Of a stretch of 64,000 nucleotides of DNA, positions 33,333 through 44,673 are shown in pieces (the first letter of the stretch is position 1; every line of letters begins with the position of its first letter). The stretch covers positions 1,390,001 through 1,454,000 of the forward strand of contig CAJHZI010000907.1 in assembly GCA_905160935.1 (NCBI GenBank). The letters run 5' to 3'. Position numbers and translations under genes: made by a program. Below the pieces are notes generated by a model. The model was not told the origin of the DNA. It did not search any database and was given only the letters and a program-made list of their open reading frames with translations. This stretch comes from Enchytraeus crypticus. Its lineage: Eukaryota > Annelida > Clitellata > Enchytraeida > Enchytraeidae.

Positions 33333-35137
33333 CAGTGTTGTATGGTAACGAAGTAAAAATACTTCTTTACAAGTAAAAAGTACTCAACCGATACTTTTAC
33401 TTGTAACGAAGTACCCAATTTGCCTGGGTACTTTTTACTTGTACCGAAGTAATTTTTGTAGTACTTTTTACTTTTACTTTACATCCGTGGAAGTTCAAAA
33501 GTCGCGTTACATTTGAGAAACTATGGATATGTCAATCGCCAAATTTTTAATACATAACTAAATATCATGGGCCACCTGCTTTTAGTTTGGTTTTGATATA
33601 AGCTGTATGTCGTAGATCAAACGTTTTGATATCGGCCTAGGCTTACCGCACATTGGCTACGTCATTTCAATAATTAGGCTTTGAAATTTCTTCTCATAGT
33701 ATATGATCAGTGCTAAAAGCGAGTTAAGTGCTAATAGTGCTAATAATGCGAGTCAATAGTGCTAATAATGCGAGTCAGTGCTAATAGTGCTAGAACCCAT
33801 GATCAGTGGTTCCCAACCTGGTTACCCCATCGACATCTATTTTTTCCTTTCAGGTGGCGACCCTTGAGTTTTCTTTAGCAGCATTCTATTCTTTAATAAG
33901 AATTAATTCAAGAATATTTAGAAGATTTTTATTCTATTTTAATGTCAACAGTCATATAGGCGCTAGACTACTTCGTTTAGTCCAGGGACGTCAACTAAGC
34001 TAAAAAGAGCTCGACTGTCTGCTGCATAGATAATTTGTTTCGAGAATTTAGCCTTACCTATCTCTCCCTCTCTCTCTCTCTCTCTCTCCTCTAGCTCATA
34101 CTCAAGACGTCATTGCTCAATAGAGGGCGCACCATGTCTGTCTTCCGATTCACATGCAGGGTTTTACCAGAAAGATTGCACCGGCCTCTTTTTCGTTTAT
34201 TTCATAATGTTTGAAATATTTATTTAGTCAATCTTCAGATAATACTAATACTGGTCTACTTGCGCTTTAAATTATGAAAGATGCAAGAGTCAAGCTTTAA
34301 ACAAAAGTGTCAAGTTCCAAATTGTGTAGAAGAGGTTTTTATTGCATGCAACAAATGTCTGGCGTATTCGTGTTACGATCACAAAAAATCCAATTGCCAT
34401 GGAAATAAATTTGTCTGCCGAACATCCTTGGTCGTATTTGTCATCCATATTTGAATTGATTAATTTAAAGAAACATGTTGAGGTATGTCATTTAGCTTTA
34501 TTTAATCATTCATATTCACAGGGGCGGATCCAGGTAGTTTTTAAGGGGGAGGGGAGCAAATTCTTTATACAGTGTCCACTTTTGGTTTGCTTGACATCAC
34601 GCGAAGTATAGAATTTGTATGTAATTTCTTAATTTTCTTCAGAAATAAAGCGAGAAACTTTTTGAACGTTCATTTTGGATTGAAACCGATTCAATTTTAG
34701 CCTAAAAATTATGCTGCAGCAGTGATACATGAATGATCGACGGGATTATTTTATTGATTTATGGATTGATTATTTGTTTAATTCTAGAGAAGCATGTGCA
34801 TGTGTATCGAACATTGTTTTAGTTCAGAAACTTTAGACCTGAACATAAATATTCATTAGCCTTTTTCAGTTTCGTTTTTAATTTTAATTAAATCAAGTAA
34901 TTTGAAAATAATTTGAGAACGTTTAAAACGATTCTATCAATGTATATATTTTTCTTTAAAAATATGAATACTTTTACTTTTTACTCAAAAGTAGGCCTAC
35001 TACGTTTTTGTCGAGTAGGCTACTTTTACTTTTTACTTAAGTAAAATTCTGACTAAGTACTTTTTACTTTTACTTTCACTAACCATTTAGTTTTACTTTT
35101 ACTTAAAGTAGTTTGCCGAGTACTTTTGACAACACTG
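33333..35137. mobile_element. Tol2-like hAT transposon with 8-bp target duplication
   Basis: The element begins CAGTGTTGTATGG and ends CAAAAGTACT...: right end in reverse CAGTGTTGTCAAAAGTACTC. Both ends are packed with ACTTTTTACTTTTACTT / AAGTAAAAAGTAC words, as in Tol2. It is flanked by identical 8-bp copies of GTCATTTG (33325-33332 and 35138-35145). At 1805 bp it is too short for a hAT transposase; the only coding hint is 34281-34454, 57 aa with CX4C...CX2C...CX4H-type spacing (QKCQVPNCVEEVF, ACNKCLAYSCYDHKKSNCH). A nested repeat end GATCAGTGGTTCCCAACC lies at 33801 and GGGGCGGATCCAGG at 34521. Non-autonomous, perhaps an internally deleted copy. Confidence 0.88.
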
Positions 35138-35424
35138 GTCATTTGATAAACTAATCATTCAAACCAATCAATCATTCACCAGAACTCCAGACAATTAATA
35201 ATTTGATCTTAGAAATTTGTTATTTATGGAAGAGAAAGAACAGTTGGCGCCATCCATATGATATCTAAAATCAGCTTCATTATATTAGATATCATTCTCT
35301 ATTCTTTCGAATTTGTATGATTTACTAATAACTCACCAAAATCAGCAGATAACTTACACCACCGATCACGGATAATATGCGAATCAGAAATATCGGCATT
35401 CTCTTGCAATGTTGCGTTAACTTC
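35138..35424. other. No gene seen
   Basis: Flank between the hAT element and the ZNF-C upstream region; contains the right target duplication. Confidence 0.5.
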
Positions 35425-35530
35425 GAGGCCACGCGCCAAACGTTAAAGAGCTTAGCCAATGGTAGCGCTCTCCTTCAGGCTAATCAGCTTACTTTGTAAA
35501 CTGAGCGTGTTAATCTGTGGAAAAAGTTAC
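35425..35530 (+). promoter_or_regulatory. Putative ZNF-C promoter, paralogous to the ZNF-B one
   Basis: AGGCCACGCGCCAAA, TTAGCCAATGGTAGCG, CTTCAGGCTAATCAGC, ACTTTGTAAAC and TTAATCTGTGG align with 24850-24972. The CCAAT box is at 35456. The ATG of ZNF-C is 3.4 kb away because of later insertions (LINEs, SINE, TA tracts), so the promoter might now feed a longer 5' leader or be cut off. Confidence 0.45.
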
Positions 35531-35779
35531 ACCGTGATGTAAACCTCCGAAAAGAGAGGTGCAGCTACGCGCCTTTCTTTAAACTGCGATTTAAATCTTA
35601 GACCAAATTGTGACTAATCCGTTGTTTGCTCCACTGTGGGAGGAACTTAATTGTTATTGTTGAATGGACTTTTAAAAAGAAAATTTCAGTTCTTTTAGTG
35701 TTAACTATCCCTAGCCCCAAACCCCTACCCCAACCATATCTATAGAAAAAGTAATAAAATTTATTAAAACTTGAAAAAG

Positions 35780-35860
35780 TAACTCAAGGGAGAATCGAAC
35801 CCCGACCCTCATAATCTACAGCCATTCTCTATCTCACTAAGACACCGGGACTTCCAGTTC
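35780..35860 (-). repeat. tRNA-like sequence, probably SINE head
   Basis: On the minus strand GTCCCGGTGTCTTAGTGAGA is followed by GGGTCGGGGTTCGATTCTCC, giving an A-box-like segment and a good B box. The cloverleaf arms do not pair well by eye, so it is more likely a tRNA-derived repeat than a tRNA gene. Confidence 0.45.
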
Positions 35861-36054
35861 GAACCAGTTGAATAGATGATGCAAACATATTGTACTAGAA
35901 AATCGTAATCCAATATAAACTAAATTCTTACTCCAAATTTACTATTGGAGTTTTGGTTATATACTACCCACTTAGTAAGTTTTTATAGGGGTAGCACTGA
36001 TAAAGAAGTGATTCTTGGATTATAAGATTATTTTGTAAATATTAAGGATAAATT

Positions 36055-36560
36055 ATGAGAAATTAATATTATTATATATTCATTTCTTTATTCCTCAAAA
36101 CAGACAGGATCAAGATGCATCACATAAATATATACACAGACATACACACATAAAAATAGAATCATAAAACAATCAAAATGAAATATAAGAAACTTAATTA
36201 GAATTCCTAATTCCAGCACTAGCATTAAACGCTTTGTAAATCAAATACCCGCTTCTACCATAAGACACTCTATTGGCTAGAATCATCGAACAATTTATAG
36301 GCAATCTAAAACTATGACACATTTTATCTAGATCCCTCAGCACATATCTAGTTATAAAATGCTTTAAAATCATATTTATACTGAATCTATTTAGGCTGCT
36401 TTTAAAGAAATTGAACATAAGTTTAACTGTAATATGCTTAAAATCCAACCTACGAAACCCTATCATAATTGGCTTAACAGATTCCCATTTATGATAGTTA
36501 AATAGCTTTCTATAAACACTGTTCCAGGCAACATTTAAATCATGAATTTTAATTAATACT
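36055..36560 (-). mobile_element. LINE C-terminal fragment with 3' end (second L2/CR1-like type)
   Basis: Minus-strand frame gives VAWNSVYRKLFNYHKWESVK, then PIMIGFRRLDFKHITVKLMF, a C-terminus common to several LINE families. The 3' UTR ends GAGGAATAAAGAAATGAATA near 36065. Confidence 0.7.
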
Positions 36561-36807
36561 TAATTTTTAAAACATGTAATTAGACAAAATAATAAAGACT
36601 TAAGTAAAGGGACGGATACGGTAGGGAGGTCTGTACCTCTTTCACAAGTTGAACGCAAATTTTCACTGAGTCCTGGGCAACCCCAATTATTGTTGACTTT
36701 TTGCAAACATTTGTTTAACTTTTTGGTTACAGCTGAATGAGCGATGAGTGACAAACAGGAATGGAGCTGATGCATATACATGATACATGCCGAAATACAT
36801 ACATTCC

Positions 36808-36940
36808 TAAAAAGATAATGTTAAAGTTAGTTTCCTCATGCGAACGCGTCAAATCCTGTCAAAGACAGGATTTGAACCCCGCACATACTGATCCGCGATC
36901 AAATATCTTACTGACATCACCACAGGCTCCAGCCAGTGGC
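36808..36940 (-). mobile_element. SINE-1
   Basis: Plus strand: GATAATGTTAAAGTTAGTTT tail, GGATTTGAACCCC (B box reversed), CTGATCCGCGATC and CTTACTGACATCACCAC. The head is followed by a partial direct-strand head (CCAGTGGCGATGTCAG). Confidence 0.85.
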
Positions 36941-37067
36941 GATGTCAGTATTCTTATAGTAATCTAGCTATTTATTACTGTGCATTCAGAAGAATTGGCT
37001 GGTGGTAAATTCCTGCTAATTTGAAGAAAAACCGTATATATTGGTAATAACACGTAGTGTGTATGTA

Positions 37068-37074
<7 letters not shown>

Positions 37075-37126
<52 letters not shown>
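37075..37126. repeat. (TA)n microsatellite
   Basis: TA tract. Confidence 0.95.
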
Positions 37127-37131
<5 letters not shown>

Positions 37132-37135
<4 letters not shown>

Positions 37136-38695
37136 TGTGCTGAGGAAGGCATAGGGGCCCACCTCGTTAAAAGCATAAACCCCAAGAAAAGAATGGTATA
37201 TCACGACACAAATGAATGCCCCAGTCCTGTGCACCCCTTAAATGGGGAGGGGGATAAGAATCTCACAGCCAGCTGGCAACTCGGGTTTCTCACTCATATC
37301 CAAAGACGACATTCCATGCTCCCCAAAACGATAAATGTGGATACATGGAATGTGAGGACTATGGGTGAAAGGGGAAAGTTAGAAAATGTAAAGAGGGAAA
37401 TGGATAATGGGGAAATAAATGTCCTAGGGATGAGTGAGATGAGGTGGTTGGGCACTGGAGATTTTATAAGTGATGGGTACAGGGTCATTTACTCTGAATA
37501 AGGAAAAGGGAGAAGGGTGTGGCTATAATATTGAATAGGAATTTCAGTGAACGAGCAACAAAGGTTCTTAAGTGCAGTGACAGACTGATGTTAGTGCGGA
37601 TCAAAGCAGATCCAGTAGACTTATCCAAGTATACATGCCTACATCAGCCTCAGAGGATGTTGAAATTGAAGTGATGTACGAAAAAATAGAAGGAATGATT
37701 AAAGGAGAAAAAGCCACAGATCAAGTGATAGTTATGGGGGATTGGAATGCGGTGGTGGGTGAAGGGAGAGATGGAAATGAAGTTGGGGAATATGGTCTAG
37801 GAAAAAGAAATGAGAGAGGACAGAAATTGGTTGACTTTTGCAATAGAATGAGATTAGTGGTGTCCAACACTTGGTTCAAACATGAGAAGAGAAGGCGTTA
37901 CACGTGGAACACGCCCAGGAAGCCCCGAAAATGAGGGACGATACCAGAAGAACTATATTCTGATAAAGAAATGGTACCGAAACACTATGAAGAATTCAAG
38001 GGCTTATCCAGGAGCTGATGTTAATTCAGACCATAATCTAGTAATGGCTAAAGTAGGGCTTCAGCTGAAGAAAAAACTTAAAAAGAAAAGCATTAAAAGA
38101 TGGAATTTGAACGGATTGAACAAGAAAAGAAGTCAGTTTCAGGAAGCAGTGGAAAAGAAGTTAAAAATATGAAGGACTGCGAAAGAATAAGGTAAATGAA
38201 AGACGGTGTCAGCTAAAGGAGGATATTAAAATAGGTGCAAATGAAGTATATGGCTTTCTTAAATAAAAAAACGGCTAAAAAACCTTGGATCACAAGTGAG
38301 ATGTAGACAAAATGGATGAAAAGAGGAAATGGAAAAGTATTGACACCGGTCATGGCCGAAGGAAATTTAGAAGCTTAAACAATGATCCTAGAAGAATTAC
38401 AGACAAAGAAAAAGATCATTGGTGGAGTGAAAAGTGTGATGATTTAGCAGAATATGATAGAAGAGGGAAGTCGGATCTATTGTACCAGGAAGTCAGGATA
38501 TTGACAAGAATCGATAAGAAATAGAAAGGAGATGCAAGGAACATTAGCATAATGGGCAAAGATGGGGAATTGAAGACAGAGCTGGAACAAGTAAAAGAAA
38601 GATGGAGAGAATATGTAGAGGAATTGTATGATAAGGTGGGAAGCCAGTTCAAGAGGATTTTATTTTATAATTGAAGAAGAAAATTTAGTAGAATA
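37132..38695 (+). mobile_element. RTE-like LINE, 5' half with endonuclease domain
   Basis: After a leader containing GTGCTGAGGAAGGCATAGGG, the APE-type endonuclease begins INVDTWNVRTMGERGKLENV and shows EINVLGMSEMRW (catalytic Glu), VIVMGDWNAVVGEGRDGNEV (Asp, Asn), RRYTWNTPRK and, in another frame, SDHNLVMAKVGLQ (His). The linker to the RT follows (KDHWWSEKCDDLAEYDRRGK, RWREYVEELYD). The copy stops at a TA tract near 38695. Several frame changes are present. It complements the 3' halves elsewhere in the window and lies in the ZNF-C upstream region. Confidence 0.85.
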
Positions 38696-38727
38696 TATAT
38701 ATATATGTAATATATTATGTATATATA

Positions 38728-38823
<96 letters not shown>

Positions 38824-38880
38824 ATATATAATTTATATATATACATGTATATATATACATGTATAGATATATATATATAA
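38693..38880. repeat. (TA)n tracts
   Basis: Interrupted TA repeats replacing the 3' half of the LINE and ending about 70 bp before ZNF-C exon 1. Confidence 0.95.
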
Positions 38881-38951
38881 ATTTGGTATACGATTACGTT
38901 GATCAATGTCTATAAGTTTTTATAGAGAGCTCAGATAAAAATAAAGCTCAA

Positions 38952-39072
38952 ATGTCTTTCATTAAAGAAGAATATGAATTGGACTTTAAGCAAGTTGACG
39001 GGTGTTTCATGGAGCATTATTCTGACAGAGAGAATGTTCAACATGGACTTGTACTTTGCTCCACCAAAGAGA
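38952..39072 (+). CDS. ZNF-C exon 1: acidic N-terminus
   Basis: ATG at 38952 opens MSFIKEEYELDFKQVDGCFM, continuing EHYSDRENVQHGLVLCSTKE; 121 nt to AAAGAGA|GTGAGTAATG. Same end, donor and phase as ZNF-A and ZNF-B exon 1. The 5' leader is squeezed between a TA tract and the ATG, so transcription start is uncertain. Intron 1 is about 4.1 kb and holds relics at 39240-40870, 41290-41650 and 42230-43045. Confidence 0.78.
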
Positions 39073-39239
39073 GTGAGTAATGAGCCATTATGCTATTACA
39101 ATTTAATATAATGTTATATCAAAGGTTCTGCTAATACTATTGCGTTGTGTTGTCTTGTGTTTGTTGTCGTTCTTAAAACATATAATCTCTGAGAACCTCT
39201 GACTTGGGAAACTAGTGACTCACAGGTAGTATTTATTTA

Positions 39240-40870
39240 ATTGGCCGTCGCCTATTTGTATTGTTGCTTCTTACTAATGAAGCACGATGAAACGACACAT
39301 TAATAGAAAACAGTCATTTGTAATATGATCAGGGTTTATTATTATTAATTAATTAGCAATTTCAATTCTAGCAAGACACCAATGTTCTATTCAACTAATT
39401 ATTCTAGACAGGCAATACGCTTTCACAGTTATGATCAGTCCCTAATTCTACCACTTAAACTTGATATAGAAACATATGTATAAATATCTATATATAAATA
39501 TCTTTAACTTTTGCTCCCTATGAATCTTTATCTCTTCTACTATTCTACTATCTTTACTCTAAATTCTTTCTGTTACTGTCTGTGACAAACTTCTAAGTCT
39601 TTTCTAAACAGCCCTTGGACTTAGCCAGATTCAACTTGTCTTGATCTCGACTTAGCTGTTTCTTCACTTCTACTAGACTTTACTCAGCTTGACTCCCTTC
39701 TCTTAGACTGCTCTTTCCTTAACCCTCTTCTCTTGGACTCTTCTTTCCTTAGCTCCTTATTCTTAGACTATCTCTCCTTGACTAACTCTTCCTCCTCTAT
39801 TCTCATCTGAGGTCTTTCTATTCCTGCTAAACCGCGCCTTCTTCCTATGTACTGTCCAATAGAGTTAATTCATTATATTTAAGATAATCTAATCCTCCAA
39901 TCCCAGTTGACTTCTTAGTTTGACTTCCGTGATTTATCCTATGATTCCGGCCTTAGATCACACAAACAATTCTCTTTAATCTATCAGACCATTCCAAGAC
40001 AATGAAACTATCACTCGTGCCATTAGCGATCTCTTAATTGCTTTTCCAGCATTCGGATGAATTCAGACTTGCATCTTATAACGTCGTCCTTCCAGATGTC
40101 CATTCTCACATTCTATACTCTCTATTTAGGTCAATCACTGGCATGCTCAGGTTATCTAAAGAAATCTATGTCTTAGCTCAACTGCTAACCTTTCACAATT
40201 TGTAGTCTAATCTTTGATGTATCTTTTCATATAAAATATATGATTATATGTTACAGCATTCCAACACTACTGACTAATTTCATAATTAACAGTATCAGTA
40301 GTGCAAGACATAAATTATATCTAATCATAACACAAAATATAAAACATACAATAATCAAAATTACTAAAATAACAATATTCTCTAAGCTACGTAATTTACT
40401 ACTTTGCGTCTATTTCTTACACATACTACTATTTCGCATTTACCATCATAATATACAGTGCAATCAACTAGATGCTTATATCATTAACAACTGACAAACT
40501 TGACGTTAAACTTAGTTAACATATTCCTACCAATCTTTGATTATGTCTGCTTAGACGACATCTAGTGTAAATTACAGTTTCACTGTGGTGACACCCAATG
40601 TATATTTTTAGGTGAGACCCTTTTGATTTGAACATTAACATTCATTTTCAGCTAACAATAAAGTAATATCAATAATCCAAACGTTATCTTACCTCGATTT
40701 AACCCGAAGTACTAATTTACAATGTTTACACTAAATGAAATCTTTAAGTCTACATTTGTTACTACATAACATTTCATTGTTTATTGGGGAGCGAATACTC
40801 CCTGTACCTCTTTTATAATAACAATGTACAGCCGGCGTATTTCAGCTACAGTGTAGTCCCTACACCTGTA
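39240..40870. other. Unexplained 1.6-kb stretch, pyrimidine-rich, possible old LTR-type sequence
   Basis: No coding sequence on either strand. 39540-39850 is strongly CT-rich with repeated CTTCTCTTAGACT-like words. On the minus strand AATAAACC occurs near 39340 and the borders TGTAGGGACTACAC (40863) and ACAAATAGGCGACGGCC (39262 downwards) have a TG...CA look with a primer-site-like flank, so a fossil LTR is possible, but no target duplication or second copy is visible. Confidence 0.2.
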
Positions 40871-41289
40871 TAAATAATCACATATCTATCCCGTATTCGT
40901 GGTTCCCGCATTCTCTTTACTCTGATAGATTTACGGCTTGATTGCTTTATTGATATACCACACATGTGAGTTTATACGGACCCAAGATGAATATGAAACT
41001 TAACTATATTGCATTTATTCAACATATTATTTAAACTAGAAATGCGATTATTGTAACAATGTCGTTAGTAATATTTAACGCCATAGGATGCCGTTAAGTT
41101 TATAACTATCAAGTACTATAACGATATAATAAGGCATAAAGGACCAGATTCAAAGACTCGGTCAGTGCTGCAGATTCTTTGGTTTATATGGGAATTGACT
41201 GCTAGGGGATCGGTCAGAATTTTTCGGCCACCCCTTCCCAATGTAATGTATTTAGAGATCACTTGCAGTATCTAGTACTTCAAGTACTA
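40871..41289. other. No gene seen
   Basis: ZNF-C intron 1; nothing recognised. Confidence 0.5.
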
Positions 41290-41653
41290 ATACCCTGCAG
41301 AATTGTTGTTGACTATAAAACTATCAAGAAAAAAACTATCTGATTTCATAACAAGGAACACTAGGAAGCTGTTCATAGCTCTAGATGTGGATCAGGATTT
41401 TCTAGAAGGAGATCCAAGTTCATGGGACACTAATGACGTATACATTAAAGCTCGGACAAAGGCAGGTCAGTTAAAGGTCGTGAATGACGCTGCTGAGTGC
41501 GTCGTTGAGCTTTGTCAATCATTCAACGGAGTGCTTACTAACCAAGAAGAACAGAAACAGTTCCTTTCACAGATTGTGTTGGAGAATCAGAGATTGCATT
41601 ATCCTGACTCAAACAAGTCAACGGTCGTCAAGAAAACTTTTAATCATTGACAG
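41290..41653 (+). pseudogene. Fragment of a third multicopy invertebrate protein family
   Basis: The frame reads LFIALDVDQDFLEGDPSSWD, LKVVNDAAECVVELCQSFNG and VLTNQEEQKQFLSQIVLENQ, ending near 41650. The pattern VNDxAExxVxLxxxFNxxLTxxEEQKQFLLQ is one I know from many uncharacterised, highly repeated proteins in arthropods and other invertebrates. Only the C-terminal part is here; no start or promoter. Likely mobile-element derived, function unknown. Confidence 0.6.
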
Positions 41654-41836
41654 TGTTTTCATTAAGTGGTCACATATTATATATATATATATTAGTTGAG
41701 TCTGTTGTCCAACCTCTTAATGTGAATGGATTCGCATAAAAATTTTTAATTTAACTTTTGTATAGAAATGAACATATTTAGAGGGTGTGAGCATTAAAAA
41801 TTACAACTTTAGTTTTAATTGTCACTCTAATATATA

Positions 41837-41923
41837 TCATCATCATCATCATCTTCCCTTAAATCCCAGTTTAACCAGGGTTGTGACCCTAGTATATATA
41901 TATATACCCTAATATATATAGAT

Positions 41924-41988
<65 letters not shown>

Positions 41989-42000
41989 CTATATATATAT

Positions 42001-42055
<55 letters not shown>

Positions 42056-42072
42056 AGAGAGAGAGAGAGAGA
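41837..42072. repeat. (ATC)n, (TA)n and (GA)n tracts
   Basis: ATC repeats at 41837-41853 with TTAAATCCCAGTTTAACCAG beyond (a short retroposon-like tail), TA tracts 41893-42020, then GA repeats 42020-42072. Confidence 0.9.
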
Positions 42073-42229
42073 AATATGTTAATTAAGTCGAAACACAGCA
42101 CATACCACACAAAATGAAAACAATCACACGAAAATAGACTACAATTGAATAGAAAGCAAAATAAAAAATAGCATCAATCAAACAAATTAAGTAGAGGCAG
42201 AAGCAATAGGCCATCAAAGAGAACGAGAA

Positions 42230-43036
42230 TCGTTCTATCTAGTTGAACACCTATTCATCCAGTGTTATTAGACAAACAGAAACATACAATAAAATAATAA
42301 AGTAAATTGACGTAAACTTTTACCATTTAGATAAATTGGAATTAAATAGATTGGTCGAACAGCACAAGTAGTGCGTAAGGAATATTCTTACCAACTATTT
42401 ATTAAATGGTTTTTATATTTGGTAATGAATGATGACAGAATACATATATTTCGAATTGGAGGTGGAATTTCATTCCAATTAGTGCAAGCAGTATTAACGT
42501 AAGTTTTGAAAAATGAGATATCTGATTTTTTTTATAAATAACTAGATTCACTTAATCTAGTAGGGTAATTAGAATAATTGAGGTCGAAGATTTTAACTAA
42601 AACATTAGATGATGAGGCTCTATTGTAGAGACATTTGTGGATTAGTTTGGCAGAACAAAGTTTGTGTAGCAATCGAATAGGTAAAGTATTTTAAGACGTA
42701 TACAGGTCTTTAACAGAGGCATGCCCATAAACTTCTATAGGCCTACAGTAGCTGATACGAGAATGTATAAGTGAGAAATAGAGGTTACGACGACGTGACA
42801 TAGGGATTAGATCACTTCAATAGAACAATAGGCCATTTGTGCTTTTAATTTGTTTAATAATTGACTCTGCATGATCTTTGAAAGATAAGTCTTCATCGAT
42901 CTCCATACCTAGGAATTTTACGCATTTGACCCTTGTTAGTGTCGTTTGATCAATTTGTAAATTAAGTTTGTGATTAGAGATGAACTCTTCATCCTTCAAA
43001 TTCGGGAAAAAGATAATGTAGGCTGTTTTGGCCAGG

Positions 43037-43045
<9 letters not shown>
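42230..43045 (-). mobile_element. LINE reverse transcriptase C-terminal part (minus)
   Basis: Minus-strand translation in mixed frames: FISNHKLNLQIDQTTLTRVK, CVKFLGMEIDEDLSFKDHAE, MSRRRNLYFSLIHSRISYC, then NTACTNWNEIPPPIRNI and ITKYKNHLIN. The FLGxxIDExLxFKxH block is the post-catalytic part of CR1/Jockey-type RTs. Broken in several places; lies in ZNF-C intron 1. Confidence 0.75.
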
Positions 43046-43109
<64 letters not shown>

Positions 43110-43180
43110 TATATACTATATATGTATATATATATATACTATATATGTATATTTATATATATTTATATATTTAATATCTT
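43041..43180. repeat. (TA)n tract before ZNF-C exon 2
   Basis: TA repeats ending about 30 bp before the acceptor of exon 2, as also seen before ZNF-B exon 2 (25668-25900). Confidence 0.95.
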
Positions 43181-43209
43181 ACTATTTTGCTCTTATATCA
43201 TGAACGCAG

Positions 43210-43380
43210 CTCAGCTCAACTTGTGTCCTGTGTGTGAAGTCGACTTGATTGACCTTGTCAATCTAAAGAGACATATCGAGGAGGTGCATGTGAACAAAGC
43301 AAAGCACAAGTGCAACCAATGCGAGAAAGTGTTTAGTCACGTGTCTAGCCTTAACATGCATATTAAATGTGTACACAAAG
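43210..43380 (+). CDS. ZNF-C exon 2: two C2H2 fingers
   Basis: Acceptor GAACGCAG ends at 43209, exon 171 nt, donor CACAAAG|GTAAGA. Fingers CPVCEVDLIDLVNLKRHIEEVH and CNQCEKVFSHVSSLNMHIKCVH are intact. Flanks and sequence are about 90% identical by eye to ZNF-B exon 2, including the TA tract and the TTTAATATCTT(A/G)CTATTTTG leader. Phase 1 on both sides. Confidence 0.82.
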
Positions 43381-43419
43381 GTAAGATGTACAGTGTAGTA
43401 AATTAGTGGTATAAATTAA

Positions 43420-43790
43420 ATGTAGAATTAATGAAAATTAAAAGTAAACTTTGCTGTACATTCTCACGGAATTTTACAGTTACAGTATTAAACTAACCTT
43501 TTGAAAGAAGAACGGAGTTCAAATAAAAGCAATCTGAAGAGTCATATAGCAGCTGTTCATGATAGAGTGCCACGCGAGCAAGATATCAGTTGTGCTCTGT
43601 GTGAATATAAGTGTTCAGCAAAGAGATACCTCAAGAGACATTGAGAAGACGTTTATCATCAGCTTATGTTTCATTCGAATTGAATTAAAAGTAGAATTAA
43701 TGAAAATTAAAAGTAAATTTTGCCGTACATTCTTATTGAATTTATAATTACTGTATGAAACTAACATTTTGAAAGAATAACGTAAGTAAA
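43420..43790 (+). repeat. Direct repeats flanking a stray zinc-finger fragment
   Basis: GTAGAATTAATGAAAATTAA with AAGTAAA and CGTACATTCTTATTGAATTT recurs at about 43422-43510 and 43690-43785, 265 bp apart. Between them 43512-43680 matches ZNF-C exon 3 around 47740-47905: SSNKSNLKSHIAAVHDRVPR, then CALCEYKCSAKRYLKRH followed by a stop. A pseudogenic duplicate of fingers 8-9 in intron 2. Confidence 0.8.
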
Positions 43791-44162
43791 TAAAAAAGAA
43801 AAAAGAAAGTGCAGTTGGTATGATTTATTCACAATTCAAATAGGAATGAAATAAGAATTGTCTGACTGGTAGTGTTCTCGTGTCTGTCAGAGTATGCGTA
43901 TATTTCATTCGAAAGGGTCAACATTTGCTTCTACTTCTAGTTTCAGAGTTCTGATGATATTCGTTATTGAGAATTGTATTTACTGCTTGTTCCTTCAACC
44001 TTTTTCAAATTTTGTAGATTTATAATACTAAAAATATTACTGCAAAATAAACGTCTAATTTCCGTGTCTCTATAGCCAGGCTGTAAAGCTATGAAGTTTT
44101 GTAAATTTGCGAATACTGTCAATTTGTAGGTTGTAAAGAGTTAAAAATTGTATTCCGTGCTT
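43791..44162. other. No gene seen
   Basis: ZNF-C intron 2, AT-rich. Confidence 0.5.
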
Positions 44163-44300
44163 CACAGTCTCATATCTCTCTCTCGGTGCACTGCCCACTG
44201 GCAGGTCCATGGTATATTACGCCTCCACCCAACTCTATCTTCTGCTTTCCTCTTCATGTCCGCATACGAGTGAAACTTTAAATCTTTAATGAATTGTCTG
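44163..44300 (-). mobile_element. RTE-like LINE 3' end fragment
   Basis: TCTCTCTCGGTGCACTGCCC and ACTGGCAGGTCCATGGTATA on the plus strand, then the C-terminal coding remnant. Confidence 0.85.
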
Positions 44301-44458
44301 ACTAATCTTTAAAATCTTTTAAGAATTGTCATCCATAACATTCCTCTTGATATACCATTATTCTTGGGGTATTCTGCTTATAATGAGTTGGATCCCCTAT
44401 GCCTTCCTCAGCTTCGACTGGCATTTACTGAGCAGGGTCATCATGAAAACAATTCTGT

Positions 44459-44673
44459 TTACCCAAGTCTCATATACTGTCTCAGGTATAATCGTGGTAT
44501 GCGATATTTTAAAGTCTAGTTTATAAACTAGACTTTAAAACTTTAATCATTGGAAAATCTAACAATATTTCAACTGAGTATGAAACGCAAATCTATTGAA
44601 TAGATGTTAAGACAAGTGCAAAAGTAGGATCGCGTAGCACGATTATACCTGAGACAGTATATGAGACTTGGGT
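44459..44673. mobile_element. MITE with about 38-bp TIRs and TA target
   Basis: Left end TA|CCCAAGTCTCATATACTGTC and right end GACAGTATATGAGACTTGGG|TA; the inverted match continues inward through TCAGGTATAATCGTG. The centre has a perfect 26-bp palindrome (AAAGTCTAGTTTA and its complement, 44510-44535). No coding capacity. It lies against the head of a SINE-1 copy. Confidence 0.85.

Noticed and set aside
34342-34611. 89-codon frame in the hAT element
   Set aside because: Out of frame with the Cys/His segment at 34281 and made partly of the GGCGGATCC repeat.
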